Below the pieces are notes generated by a model. It ran no database searches. It was given only the letters and a program-made list of their open reading frames with translations, and was not told the DNA's origin. Below, in pieces: positions 53,305 to 62,495 of a stretch of 64,000 bases of DNA. The DNA is from Burkholderia sp. Ax-1724. GTDB lineage: Bacteria > Pseudomonadota > Gammaproteobacteria > Burkholderiales > Burkholderiaceae. Every line of letters starts with the position of its first letter. Position 1 is the first letter of the stretch. Where the stretch lies: the NCBI RefSeq assembly GCF_011752995.1, contig NZ_VWWL01000022.1:1-64000 (forward strand), written 5' to 3'. A program made the translations under genes and the position numbers.

Positions 53305-55299
53305 ATGTCCAGCAATCTCTTCAATATCGGCCTCAGCGGACTCAATGCCGCCCAGTGGGGTTTGACGACGACCGGCGAGAACATCAGCAACTCGTCGACG
53401 CCCGGCTACTCGCTCGAAACGCCGGTCTATTCGGAAGTCGGCGGCAGCTACACGGGCTCCGGCTATCTGCCGATGGGCGTCTCTACCGACACCGTGCAGC
53501 GCCAGTACAGCCAGTATCTGGCGACGGAGCTGAACAACGCGCAGTCGTCGAGTAGCGCGCTCAGCGCGTACAACACGATGATCTCGCAGCTGAACAACCT
53601 GGTCGGCAGCCCGACCGCAGGGATCGCGAGCGCCATCACCGGATATTTCACCGGCCTGCAGAACATTGCCAACGACGCGTCGAGCATTTCCACGCGGCAA
53701 ACCGCGGTTAGCGACGCGCAGACGCTCGCGAACCAGATCAACGCGGCGGGCGCGCAATACGACCAGTTGCGCGCGAGCGTCAACACGCAACTGAGCAACG
53801 TCGTCACGCAGATCAACACCTACACCGCGCAGATCGCCGCGCTCAACACGCAGATCACCCAGGCGAGCAGCCAGGGCCAGCCGCCGAACCAGTTGCTCGA
53901 TCAGCGCGACGAAGCGGTATCGAACCTGTCGCAACTGATCGGCGTGTCGGTCGTGCAGGACAGCAACGGCAGCTACAGCGTGTTGATGTCGAACGGTCAG
54001 CCACTCGTGTCGGCCGGCAACAGTTTCAACCTCGGCACGGCGACTTCGGCGAGCGACCCGAGCGAGCTGTCGGTCCAGTACCTCGGCCAGGCCGGCGCGA
54101 AACCGGTGCCGACGCCGCAGACGCTTCCCGACGCCAAGGTGTCGGGCGGCACGCTCGGCGGCCTGCTGCAATTCCGCTCCCAGACGCTCGATCCGGCCGA
54201 AGCGCAGCTCGGCGCGATCGCGACCAGTTTCGCCGCGCAGGTGAACGCGCAGAACGAACTCGGCATCACGCTGAACGGCACCGCGGGCGGCGCGCTGTTC
54301 ACGGTCGGCGCGCCGACCGTCTACGCGAATGCGCAGAACACCGGCAATGCGACGCTCGGCGTGTCGTTCGCCGATGCGACCCAGCCGACCACGAGCGACT
54401 ACACGCTCTCGTACGACGGCAGCACCTATACGCTGACCGACAACGAAACCGGCAGTATCGTCGGTTCGGCAGCGGACCTCACGAAGCCGATCGGCGGCCT
54501 GCAATTCTCGGCCACCGGCACGATGAAGGCCGGCGACTCGTTCTCGATCGAGCCGACGCGCGGCGCGCTCAATGGCTTCGCGCTCGCCACCACGTCGCCC
54601 CAGGCGATCGCGGCGGCGGCGCCGGTACTCGCCTCGGCCGCCTCGTCGAACACCGGCAGCGCGACGATCACGCAGGGCTCGGTGACGGCCGGCTACAGCG
54701 CGCCGATCAGCAAGACGACGCTTACGTATACCGCGGGCACGGGCCTCACCGGCTTCCCGCTGAACTCGACGGTGACGGTTGCCGGCCCGCCCTCGACGTC
54801 GTACGCGATCACCTCGGCGACGACCGCGGTGCCGTACTCGCCGGGCACGGGCGCGACGCTCACGATCACGAACCCGAGCAATTCGACCGCCGCGGGCAGC
54901 ATGAACAACGTGACGGTGACGATCAGCGGCACGCCCTCGGACGGCGACTCGTTCACGATCGGGCCCAATACCGGCGCGAGCAACGACGGCCGCAACGCGC
55001 AACTGCTGTCGAACCTGACCACTGCGCAATCGCTCGCGGGCGGCACCTCGACGCTGACCGACGCGTACGCGAACTACGTCAACGGCATCGGCAACCAGGC
55101 TTCGCAGATCCAGACCTCGGCGACCGCGCAAAGCTCGCTCGTCACGCAGATCACGTCGGCGCAGCAGTCGGTATCGGGCGTCAACATCAATGAGGAAGCA
55201 GCGAACCTGCTTCAGTACCAGCAGCTCTATCAGGCCAACAGCAAGGTTATCCAGACCGCGCAGACGCTGTTCCAGACATTGCTTGGCATCTTCTCGTAA
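53305..55299 (+). CDS. flgK: Hook-filament junction protein FlgK (HAP1)
   Basis: A 664-aa junction protein, exported with help from FlgN. The N-terminus NLFNIGLSGLNAAQWGLTTT with NISNSSTPGYSLETPVY and the C-terminal GVNINEEAANLLQYQQLYQA and LFQTLLGIFS are the conserved core. A variable Thr/Ala/Gly-rich middle (about 330-560) accounts for its length beyond the E. coli 547 aa. It is followed 11 bases later by flgL. Confidence 0.97.
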   Translation: MSSNLFNIGLSGLNAAQWGLTTTGENISNSSTPGYSLETPVYSEVGGSYTGSGYLPMGVSTDTVQRQYSQYLATELNNAQSSSSALSAYNTMISQLNNLVGSPTAGIASAITGYFTGLQNIANDASSISTRQTAVSDAQTLANQINAAGAQYDQLRASVNTQLSNVVTQINTYTAQIAALNTQITQASSQGQPPNQLLDQRDEAVSNLSQLIGVSVVQDSNGSYSVLMSNGQPLVSAGNSFNLGTATSASDPSELSVQYLGQAGAKPVPTPQTLPDAKVSGGTLGGLLQFRSQTLDPAEAQLGAIATSFAAQVNAQNELGITLNGTAGGALFTVGAPTVYANAQNTGNATLGVSFADATQPTTSDYTLSYDGSTYTLTDNETGSIVGSAADLTKPIGGLQFSATGTMKAGDSFSIEPTRGALNGFALATTSPQAIAAAAPVLASAASSNTGSATITQGSVTAGYSAPISKTTLTYTAGTGLTGFPLNSTVTVAGPPSTSYAITSATTAVPYSPGTGATLTITNPSNSTAAGSMNNVTVTISGTPSDGDSFTIGPNTGASNDGRNAQLLSNLTTAQSLAGGTSTLTDAYANYVNGIGNQASQIQTSATAQSSLVTQITSAQQSVSGVNINEEAANLLQYQQLYQANSKVIQTAQTLFQTLLGIFS

Positions 55300-55310
55300 G
55301 GCGTCGAACC

Positions 55311-56537
55311 ATGCGTATTTCCAGCGCGCAGTACTTCAGCATGAACGTGGAGACAATGAGCAACCAGCAGGCTCAGTTGTCGCAGATCTATCAGGAAATC
55401 TCGAGCGGTTCGAGCCTGACCTCGCCCGCCGACAATCCGCTCGGCGCGGCCCAGGCCGTGCAGCTCAGCTCGACGGCGACCGCGCTGTCGCAATACACGA
55501 CGAACCAGAACGCGGCGCTTTCGTCGCTGCAGGCCGAGGACTCGACGCTCGGCGGCGTGCTCAGCACGCTGAACAGCATCAACACGCTCGGCATCAGGGC
55601 GAGCAACGGCTCGCTGAACGACGCCGACCGCACCGCCATCGCGACGCAACTGACGAGCCTGCGCAACCAGTTGCTGACCTACGCCAATGCGACCGACAGC
55701 TCGGGCAATTCGCTGTTCTCGGGGTTTCAGAGCGCCACCCAGGCGTTCACGACCGATGCGAGCGGCGCGGTCGTTTATGCGGGCGACGACGGCACGCGCA
55801 CCATGCAGGTCACCGGCAACACCCAGGTGGCAACCGGCGACAACGGGATGGCCGTGTTCATGGGCGTCGGCTCGACCAATGCGGAGCCGATCGCGGCCGG
55901 CAATCCGGCCAACACCGGCACGGGCGTGGCCAGCGCGGTGACGGTGAACGATCCGACCAACGCGGGGAATGCGGACGCGTACCAGATTGCGTTCAGCGGC
56001 AGCGGCGCGACGCTGGCCTACACGATCACCGACACCACCACGGGTGCGGTCGGCACGCCGCAAACCTACACCGAGGGCGCCGACATCGCGATGGGCGGTC
56101 AGACGGTGGCGATCACGGGCACGCCGGCCGCCGGCGACAGCTTCACGGTCCAGCCGGCCAACCAGGCGGGCACCGACGTATTCGCCAACCTGAACGCGAT
56201 GATCGCCGCGCTCCAGCAGCCGGTGACGGGCAGCACGGCGGCCACGGCGAATCTGCAGAATGCGCTGAACACGGGCCTGTCCCAGCTTGCCAACACGATC
56301 GGCAACGTGACGGCGGTGCAGGCGTCGGTCGGCGGCCGCGAGCAGGAAGTGCAGGCGCTGCAAGCGGTCACGCAGACCAACACGCTGCAGACGCAAAGCA
56401 GCCTGTCGGATCTGACCTCGACCGACATGGTCTCGACAATCAGCAAGTACACGCTGACGCAAGCCGCGTTGCAGGCATCGCAGCAGGCGTTCGTGCAGAT
56501 CCAGAACATGTCGCTGTTCCAGTACATCAACAACTGA
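55311..56537 (+). CDS. flgL: Hook-filament junction protein FlgL (HAP3)
   Basis: A 408-aa junction protein between FlgK and the filament. The flagellin-like N-terminus MRISSAQYFSMNVETMSNQQ with ISSGSSLTSPADNPLGAAQA and the C-terminal DLTSTDMVSTISKYTLTQAA are conserved. The insert at about 150-300 is variable. It ends the flgKL transcript before a strong terminator. Confidence 0.97.
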   Translation: MRISSAQYFSMNVETMSNQQAQLSQIYQEISSGSSLTSPADNPLGAAQAVQLSSTATALSQYTTNQNAALSSLQAEDSTLGGVLSTLNSINTLGIRASNGSLNDADRTAIATQLTSLRNQLLTYANATDSSGNSLFSGFQSATQAFTTDASGAVVYAGDDGTRTMQVTGNTQVATGDNGMAVFMGVGSTNAEPIAAGNPANTGTGVASAVTVNDPTNAGNADAYQIAFSGSGATLAYTITDTTTGAVGTPQTYTEGADIAMGGQTVAITGTPAAGDSFTVQPANQAGTDVFANLNAMIAALQQPVTGSTAATANLQNALNTGLSQLANTIGNVTAVQASVGGREQEVQALQAVTQTNTLQTQSSLSDLTSTDMVSTISKYTLTQAALQASQQAFVQIQNMSLFQYINN

Positions 56538-56572
56538 TTCGCTACGCGATAGCGGGATGCGGCAGAGACAGG

Positions 56573-56598
56573 AAAACCGGCGCAAGCCGGTTTTTTTT
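56573..56598. terminator. Bidirectional terminator between flgL and fliR
   Basis: AAAACCGGC-GCAA-GCCGGTTTTTTTT. The T-run on the plus strand ends flgKL, and the A-run before the stem gives a T-run on the minus strand for the fliL-R transcript. Confidence 0.92.
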
Positions 56599-56658
56599 AT
56601 CCGGCGCGTCCTGCGCATCCATCACGTCCAGCGCGCTTGCGGCATCGAAGCCGCGTCT

Positions 56659-57441
56659 TTACTTCAGTCCCGCCGCGACCCGTCCCATTTCGTCGATGCC
56701 GCTGTCGAACAGCCGCACGAAGAACGGGATCATGTTCGGCAGCATCAACTGCACGAGCAGCAGGCCGACCAGCATCGTGAGCGGAAAGCCGATCTGGAAC
56801 ACGCCGATCTGCGGCGCCGCGCGATTGAGAATGCCGAGCGCGAGGTTGGCGATCAGCAGCGCGACGACGACCGGCAGCGCGAGCAGCAGCCCCGCCGAGA
56901 AGATCGAGCCGCCCCAGTTCGCGAGCGTCTGCCAGCCGTGCGGCGCGAGCAGGTTGGCCGACACCGGCACTGACTGGAACGTCGTCACGAGCGCGGCGAT
57001 CACCTGCAGATGACCGTCGACGGCGAGAAACACGAGCGTGGCGATCGTCGTCATGTAGCGCGAGATCACGACGCCGGAGCCGGTCGCCTGCTGGTCGAAG
57101 AAGGTCGCGAAGCCGAGGCCCATGCCGAGGCCGATGAAGTAGCCGGTCGCGTCGATCGCCTGGAACACGATCTGCATCGTTACGCCGAGCGCGATGCCGA
57201 TCAGGAACTGGTTGACGAGAATCCACACGCCGGCTGCGGAGAACACCGTGACCTGCGGCAGCGCGCCGACGGTCGGCGCGACGATGATCGTCGTGAACGC
57301 GGCGAGGCCGATCTTCACGCGCGTCGGCATGGATACGTTGCTGAAGACCGGCGCGGTCGCGACGAGCGCGGCGATGCGCGCGAACGGCCACAGGAACGCG
57401 GTCAACCAGACGTTCAGTTGGGCGTAGGTGACCGTGAACAT
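56659..57441 (-). CDS. fliR: Flagellar export apparatus protein FliR
   Basis: A 260-aa inner-membrane protein with about six hydrophobic segments. It is part of the FliPQR export pore. Family marks are FARIAALVATAPVFSN, GYFIGLGMGLGFATFFDQQ and the C-terminal GFPLTMLVGLLLVQLMLPNM. The last gene of the leftward fliL-M-N-O-P-Q-R run. Confidence 0.97.
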   Translation of the reverse strand: MFTVTYAQLNVWLTAFLWPFARIAALVATAPVFSNVSMPTRVKIGLAAFTTIIVAPTVGALPQVTVFSAAGVWILVNQFLIGIALGVTMQIVFQAIDATGYFIGLGMGLGFATFFDQQATGSGVVISRYMTTIATLVFLAVDGHLQVIAALVTTFQSVPVSANLLAPHGWQTLANWGGSIFSAGLLLALPVVVALLIANLALGILNRAAPQIGVFQIGFPLTMLVGLLLVQLMLPNMIPFFVRLFDSGIDEMGRVAAGLK

Positions 57442-57451
57442 GGCGGCACGC

Positions 57452-57721
57452 TCAGTTGACGAGCGTCGGAATGCTGCTGAGCGTGTGGCGCAGATAGTCG
57501 AGCATCGTCGTGAGCATCCACGGTCCGGCGATCACGAGCGTGACCACGATCGCGAGCAGCTTCGGAATGAACGACAGCGTGCTCTCGTTGATCTGCGTGG
57601 CCGCCTGGAACAGGCTCACGAGCAGGCCGACGACGAGCGCGACGAGCAACAGCGGCGCCGCGAGCACGAGGCCGACGTACATGGCCCCGTGGGCCAATGT
57701 CATGACTGCTTCGGGTGTCAT
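57452..57721 (-). CDS. fliQ: Flagellar export apparatus protein FliQ
   Basis: An 89-aa protein with two membrane helices (about 15-40 and 52-78). Typical are MYVGLVLAAPLLLVALVVGL and FQAATQINESTLSFIPKLLA. ATG 57721 (MTPEAVMTLA) is chosen over a start 15 codons earlier, because the core begins here as in other FliQ. Confidence 0.97.
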   Translation of the reverse strand: MTPEAVMTLAHGAMYVGLVLAAPLLLVALVVGLLVSLFQAATQINESTLSFIPKLLAIVVTLVIAGPWMLTTMLDYLRHTLSSIPTLVN

Positions 57722-57791
57722 CGTGAGTGCCTGGGGATCGGTGGAGCGAACGGGAAAGCGAACCAAACGGCGAACGGAAGCACGGCCGGCA

Positions 57792-58697
57792 TCAGACGAA
57801 ACTCTGTGCGAGCGAGCCGAGCAGCAGTTGCCAGCCGTCGACGAGCACGAACAGCATCAGCTTGAACGGCAGCGAGATCGTCGCGGGCGAGACCATCATC
57901 ATGCCCATCGACATCAGCACGCTCGCCACCACCATGTCGATGATGAGGAACGGAATGAAGATCGTGAAGCCGATCGTGAAACCGGTCTTCAGCTCGCTCG
58001 TGACGAACGCGGGCACGAGCAGCGACAGCGGCACGTCTTCGGGGCCCTGCATCGGCGCCGCGTGCGAGATGCGCGCGAAGAGGGCGAGATCGCTCTCGCG
58101 GGTCTGCCGCAGCATGAAGGTCTTGAACGGCGCAACGCCGCGCGAGACTGCCTGATCCATCGTGATCGTGCCTTCGGAGAACGGCTTGTAGCCTTCGTTA
58201 TAGGCCTTGTCGAGCACCGGCGACATCACGAACAGCGTCAGGAACAGCGCGAGCCCGACGAGCACCTGGTTCGGCGGCGTGGTCGTCGTGCCGAGCGCCT
58301 GGCGCAGCAGCGACAGCACGATCACGATGCGCGTGAAGCTCGTCATCATCAGCAGCATGGCGGGCAGGAACGACAGCATCGTGAGCAGCAGCATCGTCTG
58401 CACGCTCAGCGAGTAGGTCGTGCCGCCGTTCGGGCCGGGGCTCGTCGTGAAGGCCGGCAGGCCGGCGGTTTGCGCGAACGACAGCGTCGGCAGCGCGAAT
58501 AGCAGCGCCGCGAGTGCGAGCGGCAGCAACGGCCACCACGACCTCATGCGGCGCGGCGACGCGGCACGCGATGCAGCGGCGGACGCGTCATGGCGCGTTG
58601 CGCGTGCTTCATGCGCCTTATGCGCGGCCTGCGCCTTATACGCCTCATGCGCTGGACGTGAAGCCTGAAAACCCGCTTGCCTGAAACTGACCTGCAT
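57792..58697 (-). CDS. fliP: Flagellar export pore protein FliP, possibly with extended N-terminus
   Basis: The FliP core occupies about residues 75-301: SVQTMLLLTMLSFLPAMLLM, FTRIVIVLSLLRQALGT, PFKTFMLRQTRESDLALFA and LLVPAFVTSELKTGFTIGF. The frame opens at ATG 58697, which overlaps the fliO stop (TAATG) and would add about 50 Ala/His/Arg-rich residues. An inner ATG at 58547 (MRSWWPLLPLALAALLFALP) gives a normal cleaved signal peptide and the usual 250-aa length, but it has no visible ribosome-binding site. The outer start is given because of the coupling. Confidence 0.93.
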   Translation of the reverse strand: MQVSFRQAGFQASRPAHEAYKAQAAHKAHEARATRHDASAAASRAASPRRMRSWWPLLPLALAALLFALPTLSFAQTAGLPAFTTSPGPNGGTTYSLSVQTMLLLTMLSFLPAMLLMMTSFTRIVIVLSLLRQALGTTTTPPNQVLVGLALFLTLFVMSPVLDKAYNEGYKPFSEGTITMDQAVSRGVAPFKTFMLRQTRESDLALFARISHAAPMQGPEDVPLSLLVPAFVTSELKTGFTIGFTIFIPFLIIDMVVASVLMSMGMMMVSPATISLPFKLMLFVLVDGWQLLLGSLAQSFV

Positions 58698-59260
58698 TAC
58701 CGATCCCCGCCGCCTTGCGCGTTGAAACGTTTGCCCACTTCGCCTTTCAGGGCGTCGCGAAAGCGTTGACCAAAGGTGCCGGGAAGATTGCCGGCATGCT
58801 GCGCGTGCGAGGCGGCCAGGGCATCGGCAACCGAACCGGCCGGCATCGTATGCAGCAGACGCACGTTGCCGGGCGCGGCGCCAAGCACGAGCCACGTATC
58901 GCCGATCTCGACGACCGCGACGCGCTCCTTGCCGCCGAGCGACGCACCGCCGACGGTTTTCACGAGCCCGCCGCGCTGGCCCGTTTGCAGGCCGAAGCGC
59001 CGCGCGAGCCACGCGCAGCCGAACACGAGCGCGATCACGACCGCGAGTCCGACGAAGGTTTGCAGCAGCGCACCGACGCCGAGCGCGGGCACCGCGCTGC
59101 CGGCGCCGACGCTGGAGGCGATCTTCGCGGCGTTGTTGACCGCGTTGAGGTCGGCGGCGCGCGCGAGCGTCGCGCCCGACGCGGCGGCCACCGCCAGCGC
59201 GGCTCGCGGCAGCAGGTCGCGCGACGCGGGGAGCATGCCGCGAACGGCGGCGCGTTTCAT
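58697..59260 (-). CDS. fliO: Flagellar biosynthesis protein FliO
   Basis: A 187-aa protein with a signal-like N-terminus and one membrane helix near residues 62-86 (LQTFVGLAVVIALVFGCAWL). A FliO-type cytoplasmic domain follows (RVAVVEIGDTWLVLGAAPGN, then VRLLHTMP). It helps assemble FliP. The start overlaps the fliN stop by four bases. Confidence 0.94.
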   Translation of the reverse strand: MKRAAVRGMLPASRDLLPRAALAVAAASGATLARAADLNAVNNAAKIASSVGAGSAVPALGVGALLQTFVGLAVVIALVFGCAWLARRFGLQTGQRGGLVKTVGGASLGGKERVAVVEIGDTWLVLGAAPGNVRLLHTMPAGSVADALAASHAQHAGNLPGTFGQRFRDALKGEVGKRFNAQGGGDR

Positions 59261-59721
59261 CGATTGAGCTTCCGGATGCGTTCGGACGGCGTGATGATGT
59301 CGGTCAGACGGATGCCGAACTTGTCGTTCACGACCACCACTTCGCCCTGCGCGATCAGGCAGCCGTTGACGAGCACGTCCATCGGCTCGCCGGCGAGGCC
59401 GTCGAGTTCCACGACCGAGCCCTGCGCGAGTTGCAGCAGATTGCGGATCGCGATCTTGGTGCGGCCGAGCTCGACCGTCATCTGGACCGGAATGTCCAGG
59501 ATCATGTCGATGTCGTTGTGCGTCGAGGTGGGCTCGACCTTCGACAGCGGCTGGAACACGCCGGCCGCCGCCGGGTTCACTTCGGCGTTGCCGTTCTGCT
59601 CGGCGAGCGCGCTCGCCCAGTCGGCCATCGCGTCGTCGTCTTCGGCGCTCAGTTCGCCGGCGGCCACTTGCGGGGCGCTCGCGGCCAGTTCGGCCTCGGG
59701 TTTTGCGTTCAGGTCACTCAT
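59257..59721 (-). CDS. fliN: Flagellar motor switch protein FliN
   Basis: A 154-aa C-ring subunit. The acidic N-terminal half is variable. The SpoA domain (about 75-154) contains DIPVQMTVELGRTKIAIRNL, LDGLAGEPMDVLVNG and the ending GIRLTDIITPSERIRKL. ATG 59721 is preferred over GTG 59727 because GAAGGAAAG is better spaced to it. It overlaps the fliM end by eight bases. Confidence 0.97.
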   Translation of the reverse strand: MSDLNAKPEAELAASAPQVAAGELSAEDDDAMADWASALAEQNGNAEVNPAAAGVFQPLSKVEPTSTHNDIDMILDIPVQMTVELGRTKIAIRNLLQLAQGSVVELDGLAGEPMDVLVNGCLIAQGEVVVVNDKFGIRLTDIITPSERIRKLNR

Positions 59722-60712
59722 ATCCACTTTCCTTCATCGTGTCGGCTGCGCTGATCATCTTCTGGACCCGCAACGCGTACTGACCATTGAAAATTCCGTA
59801 GCCGCATTCCATCACCGGCACGCCGTCGACTTTCGCCGTGATGTGCTCGGGGATGTTGATCGGCAGAACATCGCCCTTGCGCATGTTCAGGATCTGCTCG
59901 AACGTGACCGGCACCTGCGCGAGGTCGGCGGTCAGTTGCACTTCGGCCGCCTGCACCTGCTTCGACAGCACGCGCACCCAGCGGCGATCGACGTCCATCG
60001 CCTCGCCCTGGATCGGCGAGGAGAGGATGTCGCGGATCGGCTCGATCATCGAGTACGGCATGCAGATGTGCAGCGTGCCGCCCGTCGAGCCGAACTCGAT
60101 CGAGAACTGCGTGACGATGACGATTTCGTTCGGCGTCGCGACGTTGGCGAACTGCGTGTGCATTTCCGAGCGCACGTATTCGAACTGCAGCGGGCGCACG
60201 CTTTTCCACGACGCCGTGTAATGCTCGAACGTCAGATTGAGCAGCTTCATGATGATGCGCTGCTCGGTCTGCGTGAAATCACGCCCTTCGACGCGCGTAT
60301 GGAACCGGCCGTCGCCGCCGAACAGGTTGTCGACCACGAAGAACACGAGGTTCGGGTCGAACACGAACAGCGAGGTGCCGCGCAGCGGCTTCACGTGAAC
60401 GAGGTTCAGGTTGGTCGGGATCGGCAGATTGCGCGTGAATTCGCTGTATTTCTGCACCTTCACGGGGCCGACGGAGATTTCCGCCGAGCGCCGCATGAAG
60501 TTGAAAATGCCGACGCGCAACAGACGCGCGAAACGGTCGTTGATGATTTCGAGGCCCGGCATGCGGCCACGGACGATCCGCTCCTGCGTCGCGATGTTGT
60601 ACGGGCGTACGCCCGTGCGCTCGCTCTGCTCGGTTTCCGTGTCGACTTCGCCGGTGACGCCCTTCAGGAGAGCATCGACCTCTTCCTGGGACATGAACTC
60701 TTCGTGGCCCAT
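59714..60712 (-). CDS. fliM: Flagellar motor switch protein FliM
   Basis: A 332-aa C-ring subunit that binds phospho-CheY. The N-terminal peptide MSQEEVDALLKGVTG is the CheY site. The middle CheC-like domain includes YNIATQERIVRGRMPGLEII, and the C-terminal SpoA domain includes DLAQVPVTFEQILNMRKGDV. It begins 63 bases after fliL. Confidence 0.98.
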   Translation of the reverse strand: MGHEEFMSQEEVDALLKGVTGEVDTETEQSERTGVRPYNIATQERIVRGRMPGLEIINDRFARLLRVGIFNFMRRSAEISVGPVKVQKYSEFTRNLPIPTNLNLVHVKPLRGTSLFVFDPNLVFFVVDNLFGGDGRFHTRVEGRDFTQTEQRIIMKLLNLTFEHYTASWKSVRPLQFEYVRSEMHTQFANVATPNEIVIVTQFSIEFGSTGGTLHICMPYSMIEPIRDILSSPIQGEAMDVDRRWVRVLSKQVQAAEVQLTADLAQVPVTFEQILNMRKGDVLPINIPEHITAKVDGVPVMECGYGIFNGQYALRVQKMISAADTMKESGYE

Positions 60713-60775
60713 TGCTTATTCCTCGTGCGTCCCTTGGCGGTTGATGATGGCAGCGCTAGACAACGTCACGGTACG

Positions 60776-61276
60776 TCACTGCACGACGAATTCGGTGAAC
60801 AGCACGTCCTGCACGCGGACCGGCGCGGCGCCCTTGTCGGTCGGCTCGGTGATCAGCGTCTTGAGTTCCTCGGCGAGCGCGCGCTTGCCTTCGAGCGGCG
60901 CGAGGTCGTCGGGGTGCTTGTTGGACAGCGCGAGCAGGATGCGGCTGCGCACTTCGGGCATGTGCTCGGTGAGCGCCTGCTGGGTGGCGGCGTCGCCGAG
61001 CTTGAGCGTGAGGCCGATGCGCAGGAAATGCTGCTGGCCGTCGTCCGATTGCAGGTTGACGGTCATCGATTCGAGCGGAAAGAAGATCGGCACGGCGGGC
61101 GGCGCGGGCGCGGCTTCGGCCGATGCGGCGACGGGCGCGCGCTTTGCCATGAAGAACCACACGCCGGCGCCGGCAGCGCCCGCGGAGATGAGCGCAATGA
61201 GGACGATCAGGATGATGCGCTTCATGGGACCCGGCGAGACGGGCGCGGCTTGTTGCGGGGCGGTCGTGGTAGCCAT
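60776..61276 (-). CDS. fliL: Flagellar basal-body-associated protein FliL
   Basis: A 166-aa single-span membrane protein. The short cytoplasmic N-terminus, the membrane helix at about 19-43 (RIILIVLIALISAGAAGAGV), the Ala/Pro linker and the periplasmic domain with FFPLESMTVNL and the ending VLFTEFVVQ are typical. It stabilises the stator around the rotor. It is the first gene of the fliL-R operon. Its promoter must lie within or near the repeat region upstream. Confidence 0.95.
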   Translation of the reverse strand: MATTTAPQQAAPVSPGPMKRIILIVLIALISAGAAGAGVWFFMAKRAPVAASAEAAPAPPAVPIFFPLESMTVNLQSDDGQQHFLRIGLTLKLGDAATQQALTEHMPEVRSRILLALSNKHPDDLAPLEGKRALAEELKTLITEPTDKGAAPVRVQDVLFTEFVVQ

Positions 61277-61382
61277 GTGGTTTGCTTTGCTGCCTGGATG
61301 AAGGGTTAGGGTGATTGTTGTTGATTTGCCTGCGGGGTGATGGGTCGAAAAGAAGGGCTATTTGTGGTTATCTCAAGTATTT

Positions 61383-62095
61383 GGTGTTGCCCTGTGCAGG
61401 GCTGGGCTTTTTTGGCGTTGTTCTCTGCGGTGTTGGGCTTTCCTTGTTTTCTTGGTGGGCTATTGGTGTTGCCCCTCTGTGCGGGGTGGCGCTTCTTTGT
61501 CGTTGTTCTCTGCGGTGTTGGCCTTTCCTTGATTTCTTGGTGGTCTATTAGCGTTGCCCCTGTGCGGGGCGGCACCTACTTTCTTTGCGGCTGCAAAGAA
61601 AGTAGGCAAAGAAAGCAGCTTCACACCGCCAATTCTGAAGCGGGTCCCCTGGCCTGGAGGGGATCGTGGTGCATCTGGAATCCGTCTCCTCGCACACTCC
61701 GCGTCAGTGACAAGGCCGTCATTCTTCCGGCGGCGCTACGCGCGCCGAAGCCCGGCTCAAAAACCATCCGTCTTTTTCGGCGTGTCGCCGAGGCGCGGCC
61801 GATGGCTCCCACTACGCGAACGAAACCCACGGGTTCCCCTGGCAGACCCGTCCGCGACGCACGCAGTGCGGAGTGGGAGCGGATGACGGCTTTGTCACTT
61901 GCATTGAATGTGCGAGGGCACCGATTCCAGATGCACCACTACCCCCTCCAAGCCAGGGGACCCGCTTAAGAATTAGCGGTGTGAAGCTGCTTTCTTTGCC
62001 TACTTTCTTTGCAGCCGCAAAGAAAGTAGGTGCCGCCCCGCACAGGGGCAACACTAATAGACCGACAAGAAAACAAGGAAAGGCCAACACCAGAA
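61383..62095. repeat. Large inverted repeat with 85-bp tandem units
   Basis: Arms of about 209 bp (61514-61722 and 61883-62091) are inverted copies that align without gaps and match at about nine in ten positions by eye. About 75 bases in their centre are identical. The spacer is 160 bases. Each arm contains a perfect 12-bp stem CTACTTTCTTTG / CAAAGAAAGTAG. The left side also holds a tandem repeat with an 85-base period (related blocks begin at 61383, 61468 and 61553). No gene is convincing here. It resembles an intergenic REP/BIME-type or MITE-like element. Confidence 0.85.
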
Positions 62096-62144
62096 GAACA
62101 AAGACAAAAAAGCCCAACCCTGCAAAGGGCCAAAACCACCACTA

Positions 62145-62495
62145 TTAAGCGCCGCCAGGCAAATCAACCGCTACAACATCAACCACATCCTGCGCGCCAG
62201 CGCCCACCTCATGCGGCCTTTCATCTTCAGCCCCGCTCTCCAACCGATGCAACCACGCCAGCAATTCCGCGGTCGCCTGATAAAGCTGCGGCGGAATCCT
62301 CGCATCGAGATCCACCTGCATCAGCAATGAAATCATCTCCGGCGCTTCGTGAACATAAAGCCCCGCTTCCTTGGCCCGCTGCACGATCATCTCCGCGAGC
62401 AGCCCATACCCCTTCGCGACCACCCGCGGCGCAGCCTCGCCACTCTGAGCGTCGTAGACAAGCGCAGCCGCGCTGCGGCGATTGGTCCGGCTCAT
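62145..62495 (-). CDS. FlhB C-terminal-like protein (FlhX)
   Basis: A 116-aa cytosolic protein equal to the C-terminal cytoplasmic domain of FlhB without its membrane part. Compare APRVVAKGYGLLAEMIVQRA and ARIPPQLYQATAELLAWLHR with the matching part of FlhB at 33119-33333. The NPTH cleavage site is replaced by NRRS, so it corresponds to the part after cleavage. It may stand in for the released FlhB fragment in substrate switching. Its ATG overlaps the fliK stop (TGATG), so the two are coupled. Confidence 0.9.
   Translation of the reverse strand: MSRTNRRSAAALVYDAQSGEAAPRVVAKGYGLLAEMIVQRAKEAGLYVHEAPEMISLLMQVDLDARIPPQLYQATAELLAWLHRLESGAEDERPHEVGAGAQDVVDVVAVDLPGGA

Noticed and set aside
61337..61969. 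A 210-codon frame and others in the repeat region
   Set aside because: They are made of repeat units read in different frames, with no ribosome-binding site or stable composition.
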